Counted from the stretch's first letter, positions 1 through 9,063 are shown. The stretch is 64,000 bases of DNA from Sphingomonas phyllosphaerae FA2 (GCF_000427645.1 NZ_KE386571.1:981676-1045675); one strand, 5' to 3'. The notes: a model not told the origin generated them from the letters alone. A program made the numbers and translations.

Positions 1-43
1 TGACGTGACCCCAGTCTTTCATCCAGCGGCAACCAGAGACCGA
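1..43. repeat. IS left terminal inverted repeat
   Basis: It starts TGACGTGACCCC and also shares TTCATCCAG and AGAGACCG with the inverted right end, giving an imperfect repeat of about 43 bases. Confidence 0.85.
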
Positions 44-930
44 CCGGTGTTGTTGCGCATGAGCGCAGGTGAAGCAACGGACGGGGTTAACCCCGTCCGT
101 TGCTGTTCGAGCCCGGCAGCGAACGCAGCCGGGGTAGCGTAGCCGAGCGACGAGTGCAGCCGCTCGGTGTTGTAGTCGTCGACCCAGCGCGCCAGGATCG
201 AGCGGGCCTGACCGATGGTGAAGAACAGCGTCTCGTTGAGCAGTTCGTCGCGCATGCGACCATTGAAGCTCTCGACGAACCCGTTCTGCGTCGGCTTGCC
301 CGGCGCGATGTAATGCCACTCGACGCCAACCTCACCGGACCAGGCGAGCACCGCGTTCGACGTCAGCTCGGTCCCGTTGTCGCTGACGATCATCGTCGGT
401 TTGCCACGCTCGGCGATCAGAGCGGTCAACTCGCGCACGACCCGCCGGCCTGAGATCGACGTATCGGCCACCGCCCGGAGGCATTCGCGCGTCACGTCGT
501 CGACGATGTTGAGCACGCGGAAGCGCCGGCCGGTGACGAGCTGGTCGTGCACGAAGTCCAGGCTCCAGCGCTGATTGGGGAGCGCCAGCACCGGCGCGGG
601 CGCCCGTGCGCCAACCGCTCGCCTTCGCCCCTTCCGACGCCTGACCGTCAGCCCTTCCTCGCGATAGAGCCGCTGGGTCTTCTTGCGGTTGATCGTGATG
701 CCATCCCGGCGAAGCAGGATGTGCAGCCGACGATAGCCGAACCGCCGGCGCTGCTGCGCCAGCTCACGCAAACGCGACCGCAGGTCGCCATCATCCGCCC
801 GGCACGAGCGATACCGCATGCTCGTGCGGTTCGCTCCGATGACCATGCACGCCCGCCGCTCGCTCATCCCCAGCGTCGCCTGGAGATGGGCGACCGCTTG
901 CCGCTTCGCGGCGGGCGTCACCACTTTTTT
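19..930 (-). CDS. IS3-family transposase OrfB (DDE integrase core)
   Basis: This is the catalytic half of the transposase, probably made as an OrfAB fusion by -1 frameshifting. It has the HTH_21-type segment ([16 protein letters not shown]) and then an rve integrase core with the DDE triad visible in [16 protein letters not shown] and [10 protein letters not shown]. The C-terminal [18 protein letters not shown] is characteristic of IS3 transposases. The frame stays open upstream to 1104, but that stretch only overlaps OrfA. The OrfB-specific protein begins at the slip site with KKVVTPAAK. No internal stop is seen, so the enzyme is probably functional. Confidence 0.9.
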   Translation of the reverse strand, partial: KKVVTPAAKRQAVAHLQATLGMSERRACMVIGANRTSMRYRSCRADDGDLRSRLRELAQQRRRFGYRRLHILLRRDGITINRKKTQRLYREEGLTVRRRKGRRRAVGARAPAPVLALPNQRWSLDFVHDQLVTGRRFRVLNIVDDVTRECLRAVADTSISGRRVVRELTALIAERGKPTMIVSDNGTELTSNAVLAWSGEVGVEWHYIAPGKPTQNGFVESFNGRMRDELLNETLFFTIGQARSILARWVDDYNTERLHSSLGYATPAAFAAGLEQQRTGLTPSVASPALMRNNTGRSLVAAG

Positions 931-1184
931 GACAGCAGGTCTTTCAACCCCGCATTGTCCAGCATCGTGTCCGCGAGCAGCCGCTTCAGTCGAGCATTCT
1001 CCTCCTCGAGCGACCGCAGACGCTTCGCGTCGGATACCTCCAGGCCGCCGAACTTCGCCTTCCAGGCATAGTACGTCGCGCTCGACATACCGTGCTTGCG
1101 GCAAAGCTCCGTCACCACTGCACCCGCCTCGGCCTCCTTCAGGATGCCGATGATCTGCTCTTCCAAAAACTGCTTCCGCTTCAT
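918..1184 (-). CDS. IS3-family transposase OrfA (helix-turn-helix)
   Basis: This 88-residue protein has the shape of IS3-family OrfA: an N-terminal helix-turn-helix with [14 protein letters not shown] and [20 protein letters not shown], followed by a leucine-zipper-like stretch ([12 protein letters not shown]). In this family OrfA binds the IS ends and is extended by frameshifting into OrfB to make the active transposase. It ends LSKKW, and the last lysine codons form the slip site at 924-930. The start is the first ATG after the right terminal repeat. The length is normal for the family. Confidence 0.93.
   Translation of the reverse strand: MKRKQFLEEQIIGILKEAEAGAVVTELCRKHGMSSATYYAWKAKFGGLEVSDAKRLRSLEEENARLKRLLADTMLDNAGLKDLLSKKW
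924..930 (-). promoter_or_regulatory. Programmed -1 frameshift site A-AAA-AAG
   Basis: On the minus strand the heptamer is in register with the OrfA codons (TCA AAA AAG TGG TGA). Slipping back one base gives AAA AAA GTG, which enters the OrfB frame. This is the classical IS3-family recoding arrangement. No downstream stimulatory structure was modelled. Confidence 0.85.
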
Positions 1185-1204
1185 TCCGTCCGTCCCTTCA
1201 AGGG

Positions 1205-1248
1205 CCGGTCTCTAGCTCCAACTGGATGAAGAAACGGGGGTCACGTCA
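1205..1248. repeat. IS right terminal inverted repeat
   Basis: Its reverse complement starts TGACGTGACCCC and then diverges in part, keeping TTCATCCAG and AGAGACCG as in the left end. The base after 1248 continues the interrupted ctaG reading frame. Confidence 0.85.
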
Positions 1249-1639
1249 CTGTGGCACGCCCCCGCGCTATTCAACCGCGCACTTGCGAAGGAAGGATGGC
1301 ACGTGGCGCAGCACCTGTCCTTCCTCATCGCGGCGCTGCTGTTCTGGACCGCGATGCTGCATCGGCGCACGCCGGGGGGGTGTGGCGGCATTGTGCCTCG
1401 TCGCGACCGCCATCGTGTCGGGCGCGCTGGGGGCGTTGATGGCGTTCGCTACCAGCCCTTGGTACGATGGCTATGCCAGCATGGGAATGGCGCCGTTTGG
1501 ACTGACGCCGGCCGAGGACCAGCAATTCGCCGGGCTGTTGATGTGGGTGCCGGGCGGGCTGGTTCATGCCGGCGCGGCGCTGGTGCTGTTGCGCCGATTG
1601 CTCATCGACCAGGCAGCAGGCGCACGCCATGCCGGCTAG
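1249..1639 (+). pseudogene. ctaG: CtaG-like oxidase assembly protein, 5'-truncated and frameshifted
   Basis: This is the 3' part of a caa3-type CtaG membrane protein, a cytochrome c oxidase assembly factor. Right after the IS the frame reads LWHAPALFNRAL and WHVAQHLSFLIAALLFW, which fits the family. A run of seven G at 1374-1380 then shifts the frame. With one G fewer the protein would continue as PGGVAALCLVATAIVSGA, followed by the SPWYDGYASMG segment and a last membrane helix. So the copy lost its 5' end to the IS and also carries a +1 G, which may be a real mutation or a homopolymer error. Its TAG overlaps the start of the cytochrome gene, showing an original operon. The missing 5' part would lie left of the window. 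Confidence 0.85.
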
Positions 1640-2036
1640 CCTCAAGTGGCTCGCTTTGCTGTTCGGCGCCACCGCGCTGGCGGCGCTTATCGCGGGCATT
1701 GCGATGTATGCCGAAACGCGCACCCGCAGCCGGATCATGGCGGAGCAGGTGAGCGGCGGCGACAGTAAGGCGGGCCGCCTCGCGATCGCCGCCTATGGCT
1801 GCGGAAGCTGCCACGTCATTCCGGGCGTCCCCGGCGCGACGGGGGTCGTGGGGCCGAGTCTCGACAAGCTGGCGATACGCGCGACGATCGCTGGGCGGCT
1901 TCCCAATGCTCCTGCGGCGATGGAGCACTGGCTGCGCCATCCGCAGACGGTGGTGCCCGGCAACGGCATGCCCGAGCAGGATGTCACGGCGCGGGACGCC
2001 CGAGACATGACTGCGTATCTCTACACGCTCGACTGA
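1629..2036 (+). CDS. Membrane-anchored c-type cytochrome
   Basis: This 135-residue protein has an N-terminal membrane anchor or signal (about residues 5-23, LKWLALLFGATALAALIAG). A single class I cytochrome c domain follows. The haem-binding motif CGSCH is visible, and PGNGMPEQ probably supplies the distal Met ligand. The start is the ATG at 1629, inside the last codons of the ctaG remnant (11-base overlap), which implies translational coupling. Cytochromes in this position usually serve the terminal oxidase whose assembly factor is CtaG (context inference). Because the IS sits upstream, this gene may now be transcribed only from a promoter in the IS or poorly. Confidence 0.85.
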   Translation: MPASLKWLALLFGATALAALIAGIAMYAETRTRSRIMAEQVSGGDSKAGRLAIAAYGCGSCHVIPGVPGATGVVGPSLDKLAIRATIAGRLPNAPAAMEHWLRHPQTVVPGNGMPEQDVTARDARDMTAYLYTLD

Positions 2037-2112
2037 ACCGGCGTGAGGTGCCCGGAGGTGACCGGCTCTTGCGGCGCCGATCACCTGGCGTGGACGTGTT
2101 GATCGATCGGTC

Positions 2113-3192
2113 CTACGAAGCTGGCACACCCTGCGCCGCGGGCAGTGTGACGATATCGGAGGATTCTGCCCAGAGGTTGATCCCGCCATCCGCGGCCGCC
2201 TTGTCAATGGCGAAGAGTTCGTCGGTGGAGAAGTCGAGGGTCCGCACCGCGTCGAGCGAGTCGTCGAGCTGCTCGACAGTGCGCGCGCCGATCAGCGCCG
2301 ACGTGACGCGCGAATCCCGCAATACCCACGCGATCGCCATCTGCGCCAGCGTTTGGCCACGCGCATTCGCAATTTCGTTGAGCGCCCGAATGGCGGCGAG
2401 GTTCTGCTCGGTGAGCATCGTCGTCGACAGCGATCCGCCGCGACCGGCGCGCGTACCCTCGGGTACGCCGTTCAGGTACTTGTCGGTCAGCATGCCCTGC
2501 GCCAGCGGAGAAAAGGCGATGCAGCCGGTGCCAAGATCTTCCAGCGTGGCGAGCAGCTCGCGTTCGATCCAGCGGTTCAGGATCGAATAACTGGGCTGGT
2601 GGATAAACAGCGGCACCTTCTCGGCAGCGAGGATTTGCGCCGCCTCGCGGGTCAGCCCGGGTTCGTAGGACGAAATGCCGACGTACAGCGCCTTCCCCTG
2701 CCGGTGTAACTGTACCAGCGCGCCCATCGTCTCTTCGAGCGGAGTATCCGGATCGACGCGGTGCGAATAGAAAATGTCGACATAGTCGAGCCCCATGCGC
2801 TTCAGGCTCTGGTCGCAACTGGCAATCAGATATTTTCGCGACGATCCGATGTCACCGTAGGGGCCAGGCCACATGTCCCATCCCGCCTTGGTCGAAATAA
2901 TCAGCTCGTCACGGTGCGTGCGAAAATCGGTGGCGAGCACGCGACCGAAGTTTTCCTCGGCCGATCCGTAGGGCGGGCCATAGTTGTTGGCGAGATCGAA
3001 GTGGGTGACGCCACGATCAAACGCACGACGCAGGATCGCACGCCCGGTCTCGAACACGTCGCTGCCGCCGAAATTCTGCCAAAGGCCGAGACTGACGGCC
3101 GGAAGCCGCAGACCGCTTCGGCCCGTGCGTCGGTAGGGCATCTGGTCATCGTATCGTTGGGGCGAGGCGACATAGGGAGGATTGGACGGCAT
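2113..3192 (-). CDS. Aldo/keto reductase, YghZ (glyceraldehyde-3-phosphate reductase) type
   Basis: A full-length 359-residue aldo/keto reductase, predicted to be a cytoplasmic TIM-barrel NADPH enzyme reducing aldehydes and ketones. The catalytic tetrad is visible: Asp66 and Tyr71 (HFDLANNYG), Lys102 (ISTKAGW) and His144 (FYSHRVD). The sequence resembles E. coli YghZ, which reduces L-glyceraldehyde 3-phosphate and detoxifies methylglyoxal, especially in MPYRRTGRSGLRLPAVSLGL and WDMWPGPYGD. The true substrate is not fixed by sequence. It converges on the cytochrome gene and diverges from the RTX protease across 289 bases. No signal peptide is seen. Confidence 0.9.
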   Translation of the reverse strand: MPSNPPYVASPQRYDDQMPYRRTGRSGLRLPAVSLGLWQNFGGSDVFETGRAILRRAFDRGVTHFDLANNYGPPYGSAEENFGRVLATDFRTHRDELIISTKAGWDMWPGPYGDIGSSRKYLIASCDQSLKRMGLDYVDIFYSHRVDPDTPLEETMGALVQLHRQGKALYVGISSYEPGLTREAAQILAAEKVPLFIHQPSYSILNRWIERELLATLEDLGTGCIAFSPLAQGMLTDKYLNGVPEGTRAGRGGSLSTTMLTEQNLAAIRALNEIANARGQTLAQMAIAWVLRDSRVTSALIGARTVEQLDDSLDAVRTLDFSTDELFAIDKAAADGGINLWAESSDIVTLPAAQGVPAS

Positions 3193-3403
3193 GAACGCTC
3201 CTTTCGTGCCCGTCCAACGCGTGACGATCGCAGCGTTTCATTTCCGCGGGGCGAACTCGTTATCTTGTGTGCATCAGCCGGCGCGGTCCGGTGCAACCAG
3301 CCCGTGTAAGCTTCGAGCGTCTGAGCGATCCGGCTGTAACCAACTCGTCTCAATTTGGATCATTTAACGGGCGCCCATCGTGGCCGTGGCTTAACCCTGT
3401 TTG

Positions 3404-3421
3404 ACAAGGCATTAGCCTTGT
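3404..3421. promoter_or_regulatory. Perfect palindrome overlapping a TTGACA box, upstream of the RTX gene
   Basis: ACAAGGC and GCCTTGT are separated by ATTA and form a perfect 18-base dyad. It overlaps TTGACA at 3401-3406, a possible -35 box. No convincing -10 box at normal spacing was found and no T-run follows. An operator is therefore more likely than a terminator. It lies 60 bases before the RTX ATG. Confidence 0.4.
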
Positions 3422-3481
3422 TACAAACTAACACTAATACGGCAATAACAGGTCGCCGCTGCATGCGGTTGGGGGACAACG

Positions 3482-6400
3482 ATGAGCAACGTGACGATCA
3501 CCGACAATCTGACGAACTTCGGTACGGCCGGGACGACCGACGCCGTGACGGGTTGCGGATGCGCCTTCTGTGCGGCGATGGCGGGTAGCGGGTCCTCGAC
3601 ACCACACGTCACGAGCGACGCGGCGATCGCGCGCAGCGGCGCGGAAATGCTCACCCAGCATTATTCGGACCAGGGCTTCTATTACTACAGCGGCGACCGG
3701 AACATCGACGCGGTCCTGATCGGCTCGCGCTGGACCGCGACCACGCTCACCTTCTCGTTCCCTGGCAGCGGCGACGTGTACGGCGCCAATTACGATGCGG
3801 GGGAGAATACCCGGCATCTGCCGTTCAACGCCGCCCAGCAGGCGGCGGCGCGGCAGGCGTTCGATCTCGTTTCGGGCTATACCGGGCTGAAGTTCGTCGA
3901 GGTGGCGGCCGACGGCCCGGAGCGGCCGACCTTCCGCCTGTCGTCTACAGCGTCGGCCGGCGTCGGATCGGCGATGGGCTATTTCCCGCACACCGTCGAC
4001 AACCTTGGCGGCGACATCTGGTTCGGGCGAACGGCTCAGCCTTATTACGAGGCGCCGCAACGCGGCAACTGGGGCTTCGTCACGATCATGCACGAGATCG
4101 GGCACACGCTCGGCCTCAAGCATGGTCATTCGGATTACACCGACGAGGATCTCGGCTCGTTCTTCGGTCTCGACGAAGCGTTCCACGGCACCCGCGCGCT
4201 GGAATATGATCGCGACGGACAGCCTTGGTCGATCATGTCGTACACGACCTCGCCCAACACCACCTCGACCTTCAACGGCGATCAGCAGAACCAGGCGCAG
4301 ACGTACATGATGTACGACATCGCCGCGCTCCAATATCTCTACGGCGCCAATTACGCGACCAACGCCGGCGACACCGTCTACCGTTGGGACCCGAATACCG
4401 GGGCGCTGTCGGTGAACGGCGTGTGGCGCGATGCGCCTGCTGGCAACAAGGTGCTGGAGACCGTCTGGGACGGCGGCGGCAACGACACCTACGACTTCAG
4501 CAACTACACCGGCGACCTGTCGATCGACCTGCGGCCGGGCGGCTTTTCAACGCTGTCGAGCGCGCAGGTGGCCAACGCGCTCGCTTATGTGGATGGCGAC
4601 GCGCCGATGATCGGCAACGTCGCCAATGCCCTCTTGTATCAAGGCAATACGGCGTCGTTGATTGAAAATGCGATCGGCGGCACCGGGAACGACCGGATCG
4701 TCGGCAACCAGGCCAACAACCGGCTGGAAGGCGGCGCGGGCGACGATCTGCTCGCCGGTGGCGCGGGCAGCGATATGCTGATCGGCGGCGCGGGCAACGA
4801 CGTCGCCGATTTTTCGGATGCCAAGTCCGCGATCAGCATCACCTTCAACAACAACACCGCCGACATCATCGTCGCGAATGGTGACGATCGCGACGTGCTG
4901 CGTCAGGTTGAGGGCGCGATCGGCACCGCGTTCACCGATACGCTGATCGGCGATCGTTCGGACAATTTCCTGTCGGGCGGCAGCGGCGGTCGCGACTATC
5001 TGAACGGCGGCGCGGGCAACGATACGCTGGTCGGCGGCGGTGATACGATCGTCTATACCGATCGTCCCGACCTGATCGAGACGACGCCGTGGAATAACCA
5101 GTCGGCTGCGGGGGCGGTCAAGCTCGACGGCTCGTTCGATCTGGTGCGTTCGAACATCGTCACGCAATCGACCGAACTGCCGCACGCGACGGTGCGTGCG
5201 ACCGGGCCCGGCGGCGGCGCGGATTACTACAGCTTCACCGCCGCTGCAGGCTCGAAGCTGATCCTCGACCTCGACAACGTGCCGCCGTCGATGACCGCAA
5301 TCGAGCTGATCGATGCGCGCGGCAACGTGCTCGCGAGCAACTTCGGCGTTGATCGCACCGACGCCGGCAGCCGCTCTGGCGGAGCGCCGTGGCTGGAAGC
5401 GCTGATCCCGGCCGACGGCGTCTACTACGTGCACGTCGGCGGGATCTACGTCAGCTATGACGATCAGGGCGTGCCGGCCGATGCCTTGGGCGGCTTCGCC
5501 TACGACATGCCCTATATCCTCAATGTCTCATTAGAAAATGCGGCAGTACCGAGCGACGTTACGGCGGTCGGCTCGGCGCGCCTCTACGGCGGCGAAGGCG
5601 ACGACCTGATGGTCGCGGCGAGCGGCGATGACCTGATCTCGGGCGGCGCCGGCAATGACACCCTGTCCTATGCCAAGGCCCGTGCCGGCGTGTCGGTCGA
5701 CCTGACCGTCACAAAGGCGCAGAACACGGGTGGTTCGGGTACCGACACGATCAACGGCGTCGAAAACCTGATCGGGTCGCATTTCAACGATGTCCTGACC
5801 GGCACCGGGGGCGACAACGTAATCGCCGGCGGCGGTGGACACGATATCCTGAACGGTGGCGCAGGGCGCGATACCATTTCCTTCGCCGGGCTGGACCGCG
5901 GCGTGTCGTTCAGCCTCGGCGCGCAGGCGCGCGACCAATTCCTCCAGCCGGGATCGTCGGTGCTGGCGACCGGGTTCGAGGACATTCTGGGCAGCGCGGG
6001 CAACGACACGCTGATGGGCGACGCGAAGGCGAACGCGATCAGGGGCGGTGCGGGCGACGACGTGCTGATCGACAGCGCCAACGGCCAGTCGAACGGCACC
6101 GATACGATCGATGGCGGCGCGGGCTTCGACACGGTCAGCTTCTACACCCATGACACCGGCGTCTGGGCACGCTTGACCGGGCAGGGCAGCGGCGTGGTGA
6201 CCGCGCGGGCGGACGGCGCGACGCTGGCGACCTTCAGCAATGTCGAGGCGGTCGAAGGCGGCTACGGCGACGACATGCTGATCGGCGATGCCGGGAACAA
6301 CGCCTTCAGTGGTCGCGAAGGCTCCGATCTGCTGGTCGGCGGCGCTGGCGACGACACGCTGGACGGCGGCTTCGGCGACGACGTCATCGACGGCGGCACG

Positions 6401-8554
6401 GGCAACGACACCGCTGTTTTCGGCGGCAACGTCAGCCACTTCGTGGATCTGACTCGGACCGATCCCTACGATACCGGCGAGGGGACCGACCTGCTGTTCG
6501 GCATCGAGAACCTGCGCGGCGGAGCCGCCGACGACAGCTTCTTCGGCGACGCCAACGACAACATCTTCTACGATGCGGGTGGCGACGATCTCTACGTGGG
6601 ACGCGGCGGTAGCGACACCGTCGATTACGCAAAGACTGGGGGTCTGCTGAGAGTCGATCTGACCGTCACGTCGCAGCAGAATACAGGGAGCGGCGGCTAC
6701 GATCTGTTCGACGGGATCGAGAATGTCGTCGGCGGTGATCACGGCAACGTCCTGTCCGGCACCACCGCTGCCAACCGCTTGATCGGCGGCAGCGATGTCG
6801 ACGTGCTGGTCGGCGGGCAAGGCGACGACTGGCTGGAGGGCGGCGACGGGGACGATATGCTGGTCGGCGACGAGAAGCTGCGGATCTCCAACGCCGTCGC
6901 GACGTCGAACAACGATACGCTGATCGGCGGGCGCGGCGCGGACCGGCTGATCGGCGGTGAGGGGGACGACCTGCTGCTCGGTGGCTCGGGTAACGACGTC
7001 CTGATCGGCGGATCAGCGATCGTTTCTCAATATGGCGACCATTTCGTCATCGATGGTCTGGTGCTGATGGACGGCGGGTTCGACACGCTGGACGGCGGCG
7101 AGGGCAACGACCTGGGCGTGCTCTATTATGACGGCCGCCGTGAGGCGATCCATCTCAACATGCAGGATCCGCAAGCGACGAACGTCGTCTACGCCGATGG
7201 CGTAGCGCACGGATCGGTGACCAGCATCGAGGCTTTGCGCTTCTACGGCGGCAATGGCGACGATTGGGTCGAAACCGCCGACGGCTATGACGTGCTGCAA
7301 GGCGGGGCGGGCAACGATCACCTGTCGGCGGGCGCCGGCGACGACATCGTGAGCGGCGGCGCGGGGGATGACTGGCTTGACGGCGGGATCGGCAACGACA
7401 CCGTCAGCTACGCCAGCGCGACCTCCGGCGTGACCGTCGCCCTGCGGCGCACCGATGCGCAGGACACCGGCGGTGCCGGGATCGATACGATCCGCAACTT
7501 CGAAAACGTGACCACCAGCGCCTTCAGCGACACGATCTACGGCAACGATCAGGCCAATCTGATCCGCGACGGACTTGGCGGCGATGATCGCATCTATGGC
7601 TTCGGCGGCGATGACATTCTCGGTGTCGCGCGCACTTATGGTCAGGCACCGCAGATGGTGTATGTCGATGGTGGCGAGGGCAACGACCTGGTCGAATATT
7701 TCTCGATCCCGACCTTCAGCCGCTTCGTCGCGCCGCGTTTCTATCGCCAGACCGATACCGTGACGCTGATTGGCGGCATTGGTGACGATCGGATCAATAT
7801 CGTCGGGCAGAAGACCGGCCACGTCGATGCGGGGGCGGGAGACGACATCGTCGCGATCGGGATCGGCGGTCTCAATCCGTCGACGCTGGAAGTGACGCTG
7901 GGGGCAGGGCGCGACACGCTGTCGATCCTCTACGCGGACAACTTCACCGGCGAGTTGGACCGGACGAACATCATCCACGATTTCGAGGCGGGTGCCGGCG
8001 GTGACAAGGTCGATCTGTCGTATATCCTCGGTGGCTGGTTCACCGGGCTCAATCCGTTCTCGATCGATCAGATGAAGCTGGTGCAGGACGGAACGAGCGT
8101 GCAGCTTCAGGTCGACATGGATCGGGCCGGAACGTACTTCCAGTGGCGCACGATGCTGACCTTCGAAAACACGAAGGTCGAGGATTTCACCGCCGACAAT
8201 TTCTACCGCGTCGATGGCGACGGTGTGTTCACGCCGATCGTCGTGACCCCGTATGATCCGAAGGGTGGAGCGGCGACGCCGATCACCGGCGCGACCGACA
8301 TCGTGCCGTTGTCGAACGCCATTCCCGATCTCTGGACGTCCGCCGATACGCTGGAGGGGCAGGCGGCAACGAGGCAGACCGACGCGGCACCGGTGACGGG
8401 CGCGGCCTTGACCGATCCGTGGATCGACGCTTCTGCCGTCACGCAGGCGACCCCGGCGGCGGCCTCGCCCGACTATGGTCTGGTCGCGGAAACCTTCGAC
8501 CCGACGCAGCATTGGGCGCGCTTCGCAATGGATGCGCACCTGCATATCGCTTAA
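3482..8554 (+). CDS. Giant RTX serralysin-like metalloprotease (M10), type I-secreted
   Basis: This 1,690-residue protein starts with a serralysin-type zinc protease domain. HEIGHTLGLKH gives His204, Glu205, His208 and His214, and the Met-turn SIMSY lies at 250-254 with Tyr254 as likely fifth ligand. Blocks of glycine-rich RTX nonapeptides (GGAGNDTL type) follow, separated at least seven times by a spacer of about 45 residues that ends in variants of ENLIGS. Residues about 537-656 break the repeats with a PPC-like beta domain (DYYSFTAAAGSKLILDLD). There is no Sec signal; secretion is probably by a C-terminal type I signal after IIHDFEAGAGGDKVDLS. Serralysins are normally about 480 residues, so this is an outsized relative. 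An unusual Cys25/27/30 cluster lies near the N-terminus. ABC/MFP/OMP exporter genes are not in the window. GGGGGAC precedes the ATG. Confidence 0.92.
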   Translation: MSNVTITDNLTNFGTAGTTDAVTGCGCAFCAAMAGSGSSTPHVTSDAAIARSGAEMLTQHYSDQGFYYYSGDRNIDAVLIGSRWTATTLTFSFPGSGDVYGANYDAGENTRHLPFNAAQQAAARQAFDLVSGYTGLKFVEVAADGPERPTFRLSSTASAGVGSAMGYFPHTVDNLGGDIWFGRTAQPYYEAPQRGNWGFVTIMHEIGHTLGLKHGHSDYTDEDLGSFFGLDEAFHGTRALEYDRDGQPWSIMSYTTSPNTTSTFNGDQQNQAQTYMMYDIAALQYLYGANYATNAGDTVYRWDPNTGALSVNGVWRDAPAGNKVLETVWDGGGNDTYDFSNYTGDLSIDLRPGGFSTLSSAQVANALAYVDGDAPMIGNVANALLYQGNTASLIENAIGGTGNDRIVGNQANNRLEGGAGDDLLAGGAGSDMLIGGAGNDVADFSDAKSAISITFNNNTADIIVANGDDRDVLRQVEGAIGTAFTDTLIGDRSDNFLSGGSGGRDYLNGGAGNDTLVGGGDTIVYTDRPDLIETTPWNNQSAAGAVKLDGSFDLVRSNIVTQSTELPHATVRATGPGGGADYYSFTAAAGSKLILDLDNVPPSMTAIELIDARGNVLASNFGVDRTDAGSRSGGAPWLEALIPADGVYYVHVGGIYVSYDDQGVPADALGGFAYDMPYILNVSLENAAVPSDVTAVGSARLYGGEGDDLMVAASGDDLISGGAGNDTLSYAKARAGVSVDLTVTKAQNTGGSGTDTINGVENLIGSHFNDVLTGTGGDNVIAGGGGHDILNGGAGRDTISFAGLDRGVSFSLGAQARDQFLQPGSSVLATGFEDILGSAGNDTLMGDAKANAIRGGAGDDVLIDSANGQSNGTDTIDGGAGFDTVSFYTHDTGVWARLTGQGSGVVTARADGATLATFSNVEAVEGGYGDDMLIGDAGNNAFSGREGSDLLVGGAGDDTLDGGFGDDVIDGGTGNDTAVFGGNVSHFVDLTRTDPYDTGEGTDLLFGIENLRGGAADDSFFGDANDNIFYDAGGDDLYVGRGGSDTVDYAKTGGLLRVDLTVTSQQNTGSGGYDLFDGIENVVGGDHGNVLSGTTAANRLIGGSDVDVLVGGQGDDWLEGGDGDDMLVGDEKLRISNAVATSNNDTLIGGRGADRLIGGEGDDLLLGGSGNDVLIGGSAIVSQYGDHFVIDGLVLMDGGFDTLDGGEGNDLGVLYYDGRREAIHLNMQDPQATNVVYADGVAHGSVTSIEALRFYGGNGDDWVETADGYDVLQGGAGNDHLSAGAGDDIVSGGAGDDWLDGGIGNDTVSYASATSGVTVALRRTDAQDTGGAGIDTIRNFENVTTSAFSDTIYGNDQANLIRDGLGGDDRIYGFGGDDILGVARTYGQAPQMVYVDGGEGNDLVEYFSIPTFSRFVAPRFYRQTDTVTLIGGIGDDRINIVGQKTGHVDAGAGDDIVAIGIGGLNPSTLEVTLGAGRDTLSILYADNFTGELDRTNIIHDFEAGAGGDKVDLSYILGGWFTGLNPFSIDQMKLVQDGTSVQLQVDMDRAGTYFQWRTMLTFENTKVEDFTADNFYRVDGDGVFTPIVVTPYDPKGGAATPITGATDIVPLSNAIPDLWTSADTLEGQAATRQTDAAPVTGAALTDPWIDASAVTQATPAAASPDYGLVAETFDPTQHWARFAMDAHLHIA

Positions 8555-8560
8555 GGGTGA

Positions 8561-8587
8561 GCGGCCCCGGCATCACGCCGGGGCCGC
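8561..8587 (+). terminator. GC-rich hairpin after the RTX gene
   Basis: An 11-base perfect stem, GCGGCCCCGGC with its complement, has loop ATCAC. It starts 6 bases after the RTX stop. Only a weak T-tract follows (CTTACAT). The core CCCCGG/CCGGGG resembles palindromes at 41337 and 48623. Confidence 0.65.
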
Positions 8588-9010
8588 CTTACATGTGGCG
8601 GCAGTGGCAACTGATTGGTGGGTGATCGGTGATCGCGCTCGTACCGGACGGTGCGCCAGAGCAGCATTTGCGACAGATCCCTGAACAAGGCCCGCCGAGT
8701 GCTCGCTCGCCCCGATGCCAATTGGGTGAGCTATCGCCCGTTCTACAGCCTAGTTGCCCGCTCGACCTGCAAGGCCGAGGTTCAGCTGTACTTACCGAGA
8801 CGAGCGCGATGGCCTCGCCGGCAGGAAACGCCTATCTCGAGTTCAGTGGGGCGGGTGCGCGTTCACCGCTGGCCAGCGGTGGGCAGATGAAATGCAAGTG
8901 AGTGCCCAAGCAAACGGCCGCGAGTGGTCGCTTAAGCTAGTTTGAGCCGGGAGCGGTTAGTCGCGGTGTCGCCATTTGCTGTCCGCCCCGACAAAATCGC
9001 CTGTAATAGA
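8588..9010. other. Gene-poor intergenic stretch
   Basis: About 420 bases lie between the RTX terminator and the PEP-CTERM terminator. Short frames of 60-90 codons occur on the plus strand, but none has a recognisable domain or a good ribosome site. No gene is supported here. Confidence 0.6.
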
Positions 9011-9047
9011 AAAGGGATCGCGCGCAATGCCTGCGCGCGATCCCTTT
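9011..9047 (-). terminator. Strong terminator of the PEP-CTERM gene
   Basis: A 16-base perfect stem (AAAGGGATCGCGCGCA with its exact complement) and a 5-base loop lie 17 bases after the minus-strand stop. On the minus strand the stem is followed by TTCTATT, a short T-rich tail. Confidence 0.85.
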
Positions 9048-9063
9048 CTTGTCTTACCGGTGA

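Larger units (their letters stand above)
1..1248 (-). mobile_element. Complete IS3-family insertion sequence (IS407-group-like)
   Basis: A 1,248-base element carries two overlapping transposase frames on the minus strand, with a slippery heptamer between them. It is bounded by imperfect inverted ends that both begin TGACGTGACCCC read inwards. The right end falls exactly at base 1248. The left end coincides with the first base of the window, so the left flank and any target duplication cannot be seen. OrfA and OrfB are of the IS407-group type as judged from their sequences. Both frames look intact, so the element may be active. It interrupts a ctaG-like gene. Confidence 0.93.

Noticed and set aside
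19..1153. Plus-strand frames within the IS
   Set aside because: Antisense shadows of the transposase; DDE and HTH motifs are on the minus strand.
4679..7460. Repetitive DNA that might be a tandem or CRISPR-like array
   Set aside because: The repeats follow codons for RTX nonapeptides, differ at third positions and have no regular spacer; they are protein repeats.
3434..8545. Very long antisense open frames opposite the RTX gene (for example 5531-6820 and 7013-8545, minus strand)
   Set aside because: They mirror the Gly/Asp-rich repeat codons of the RTX protein, have no domain or ribosome site, and the sense strand has clear catalytic motifs.
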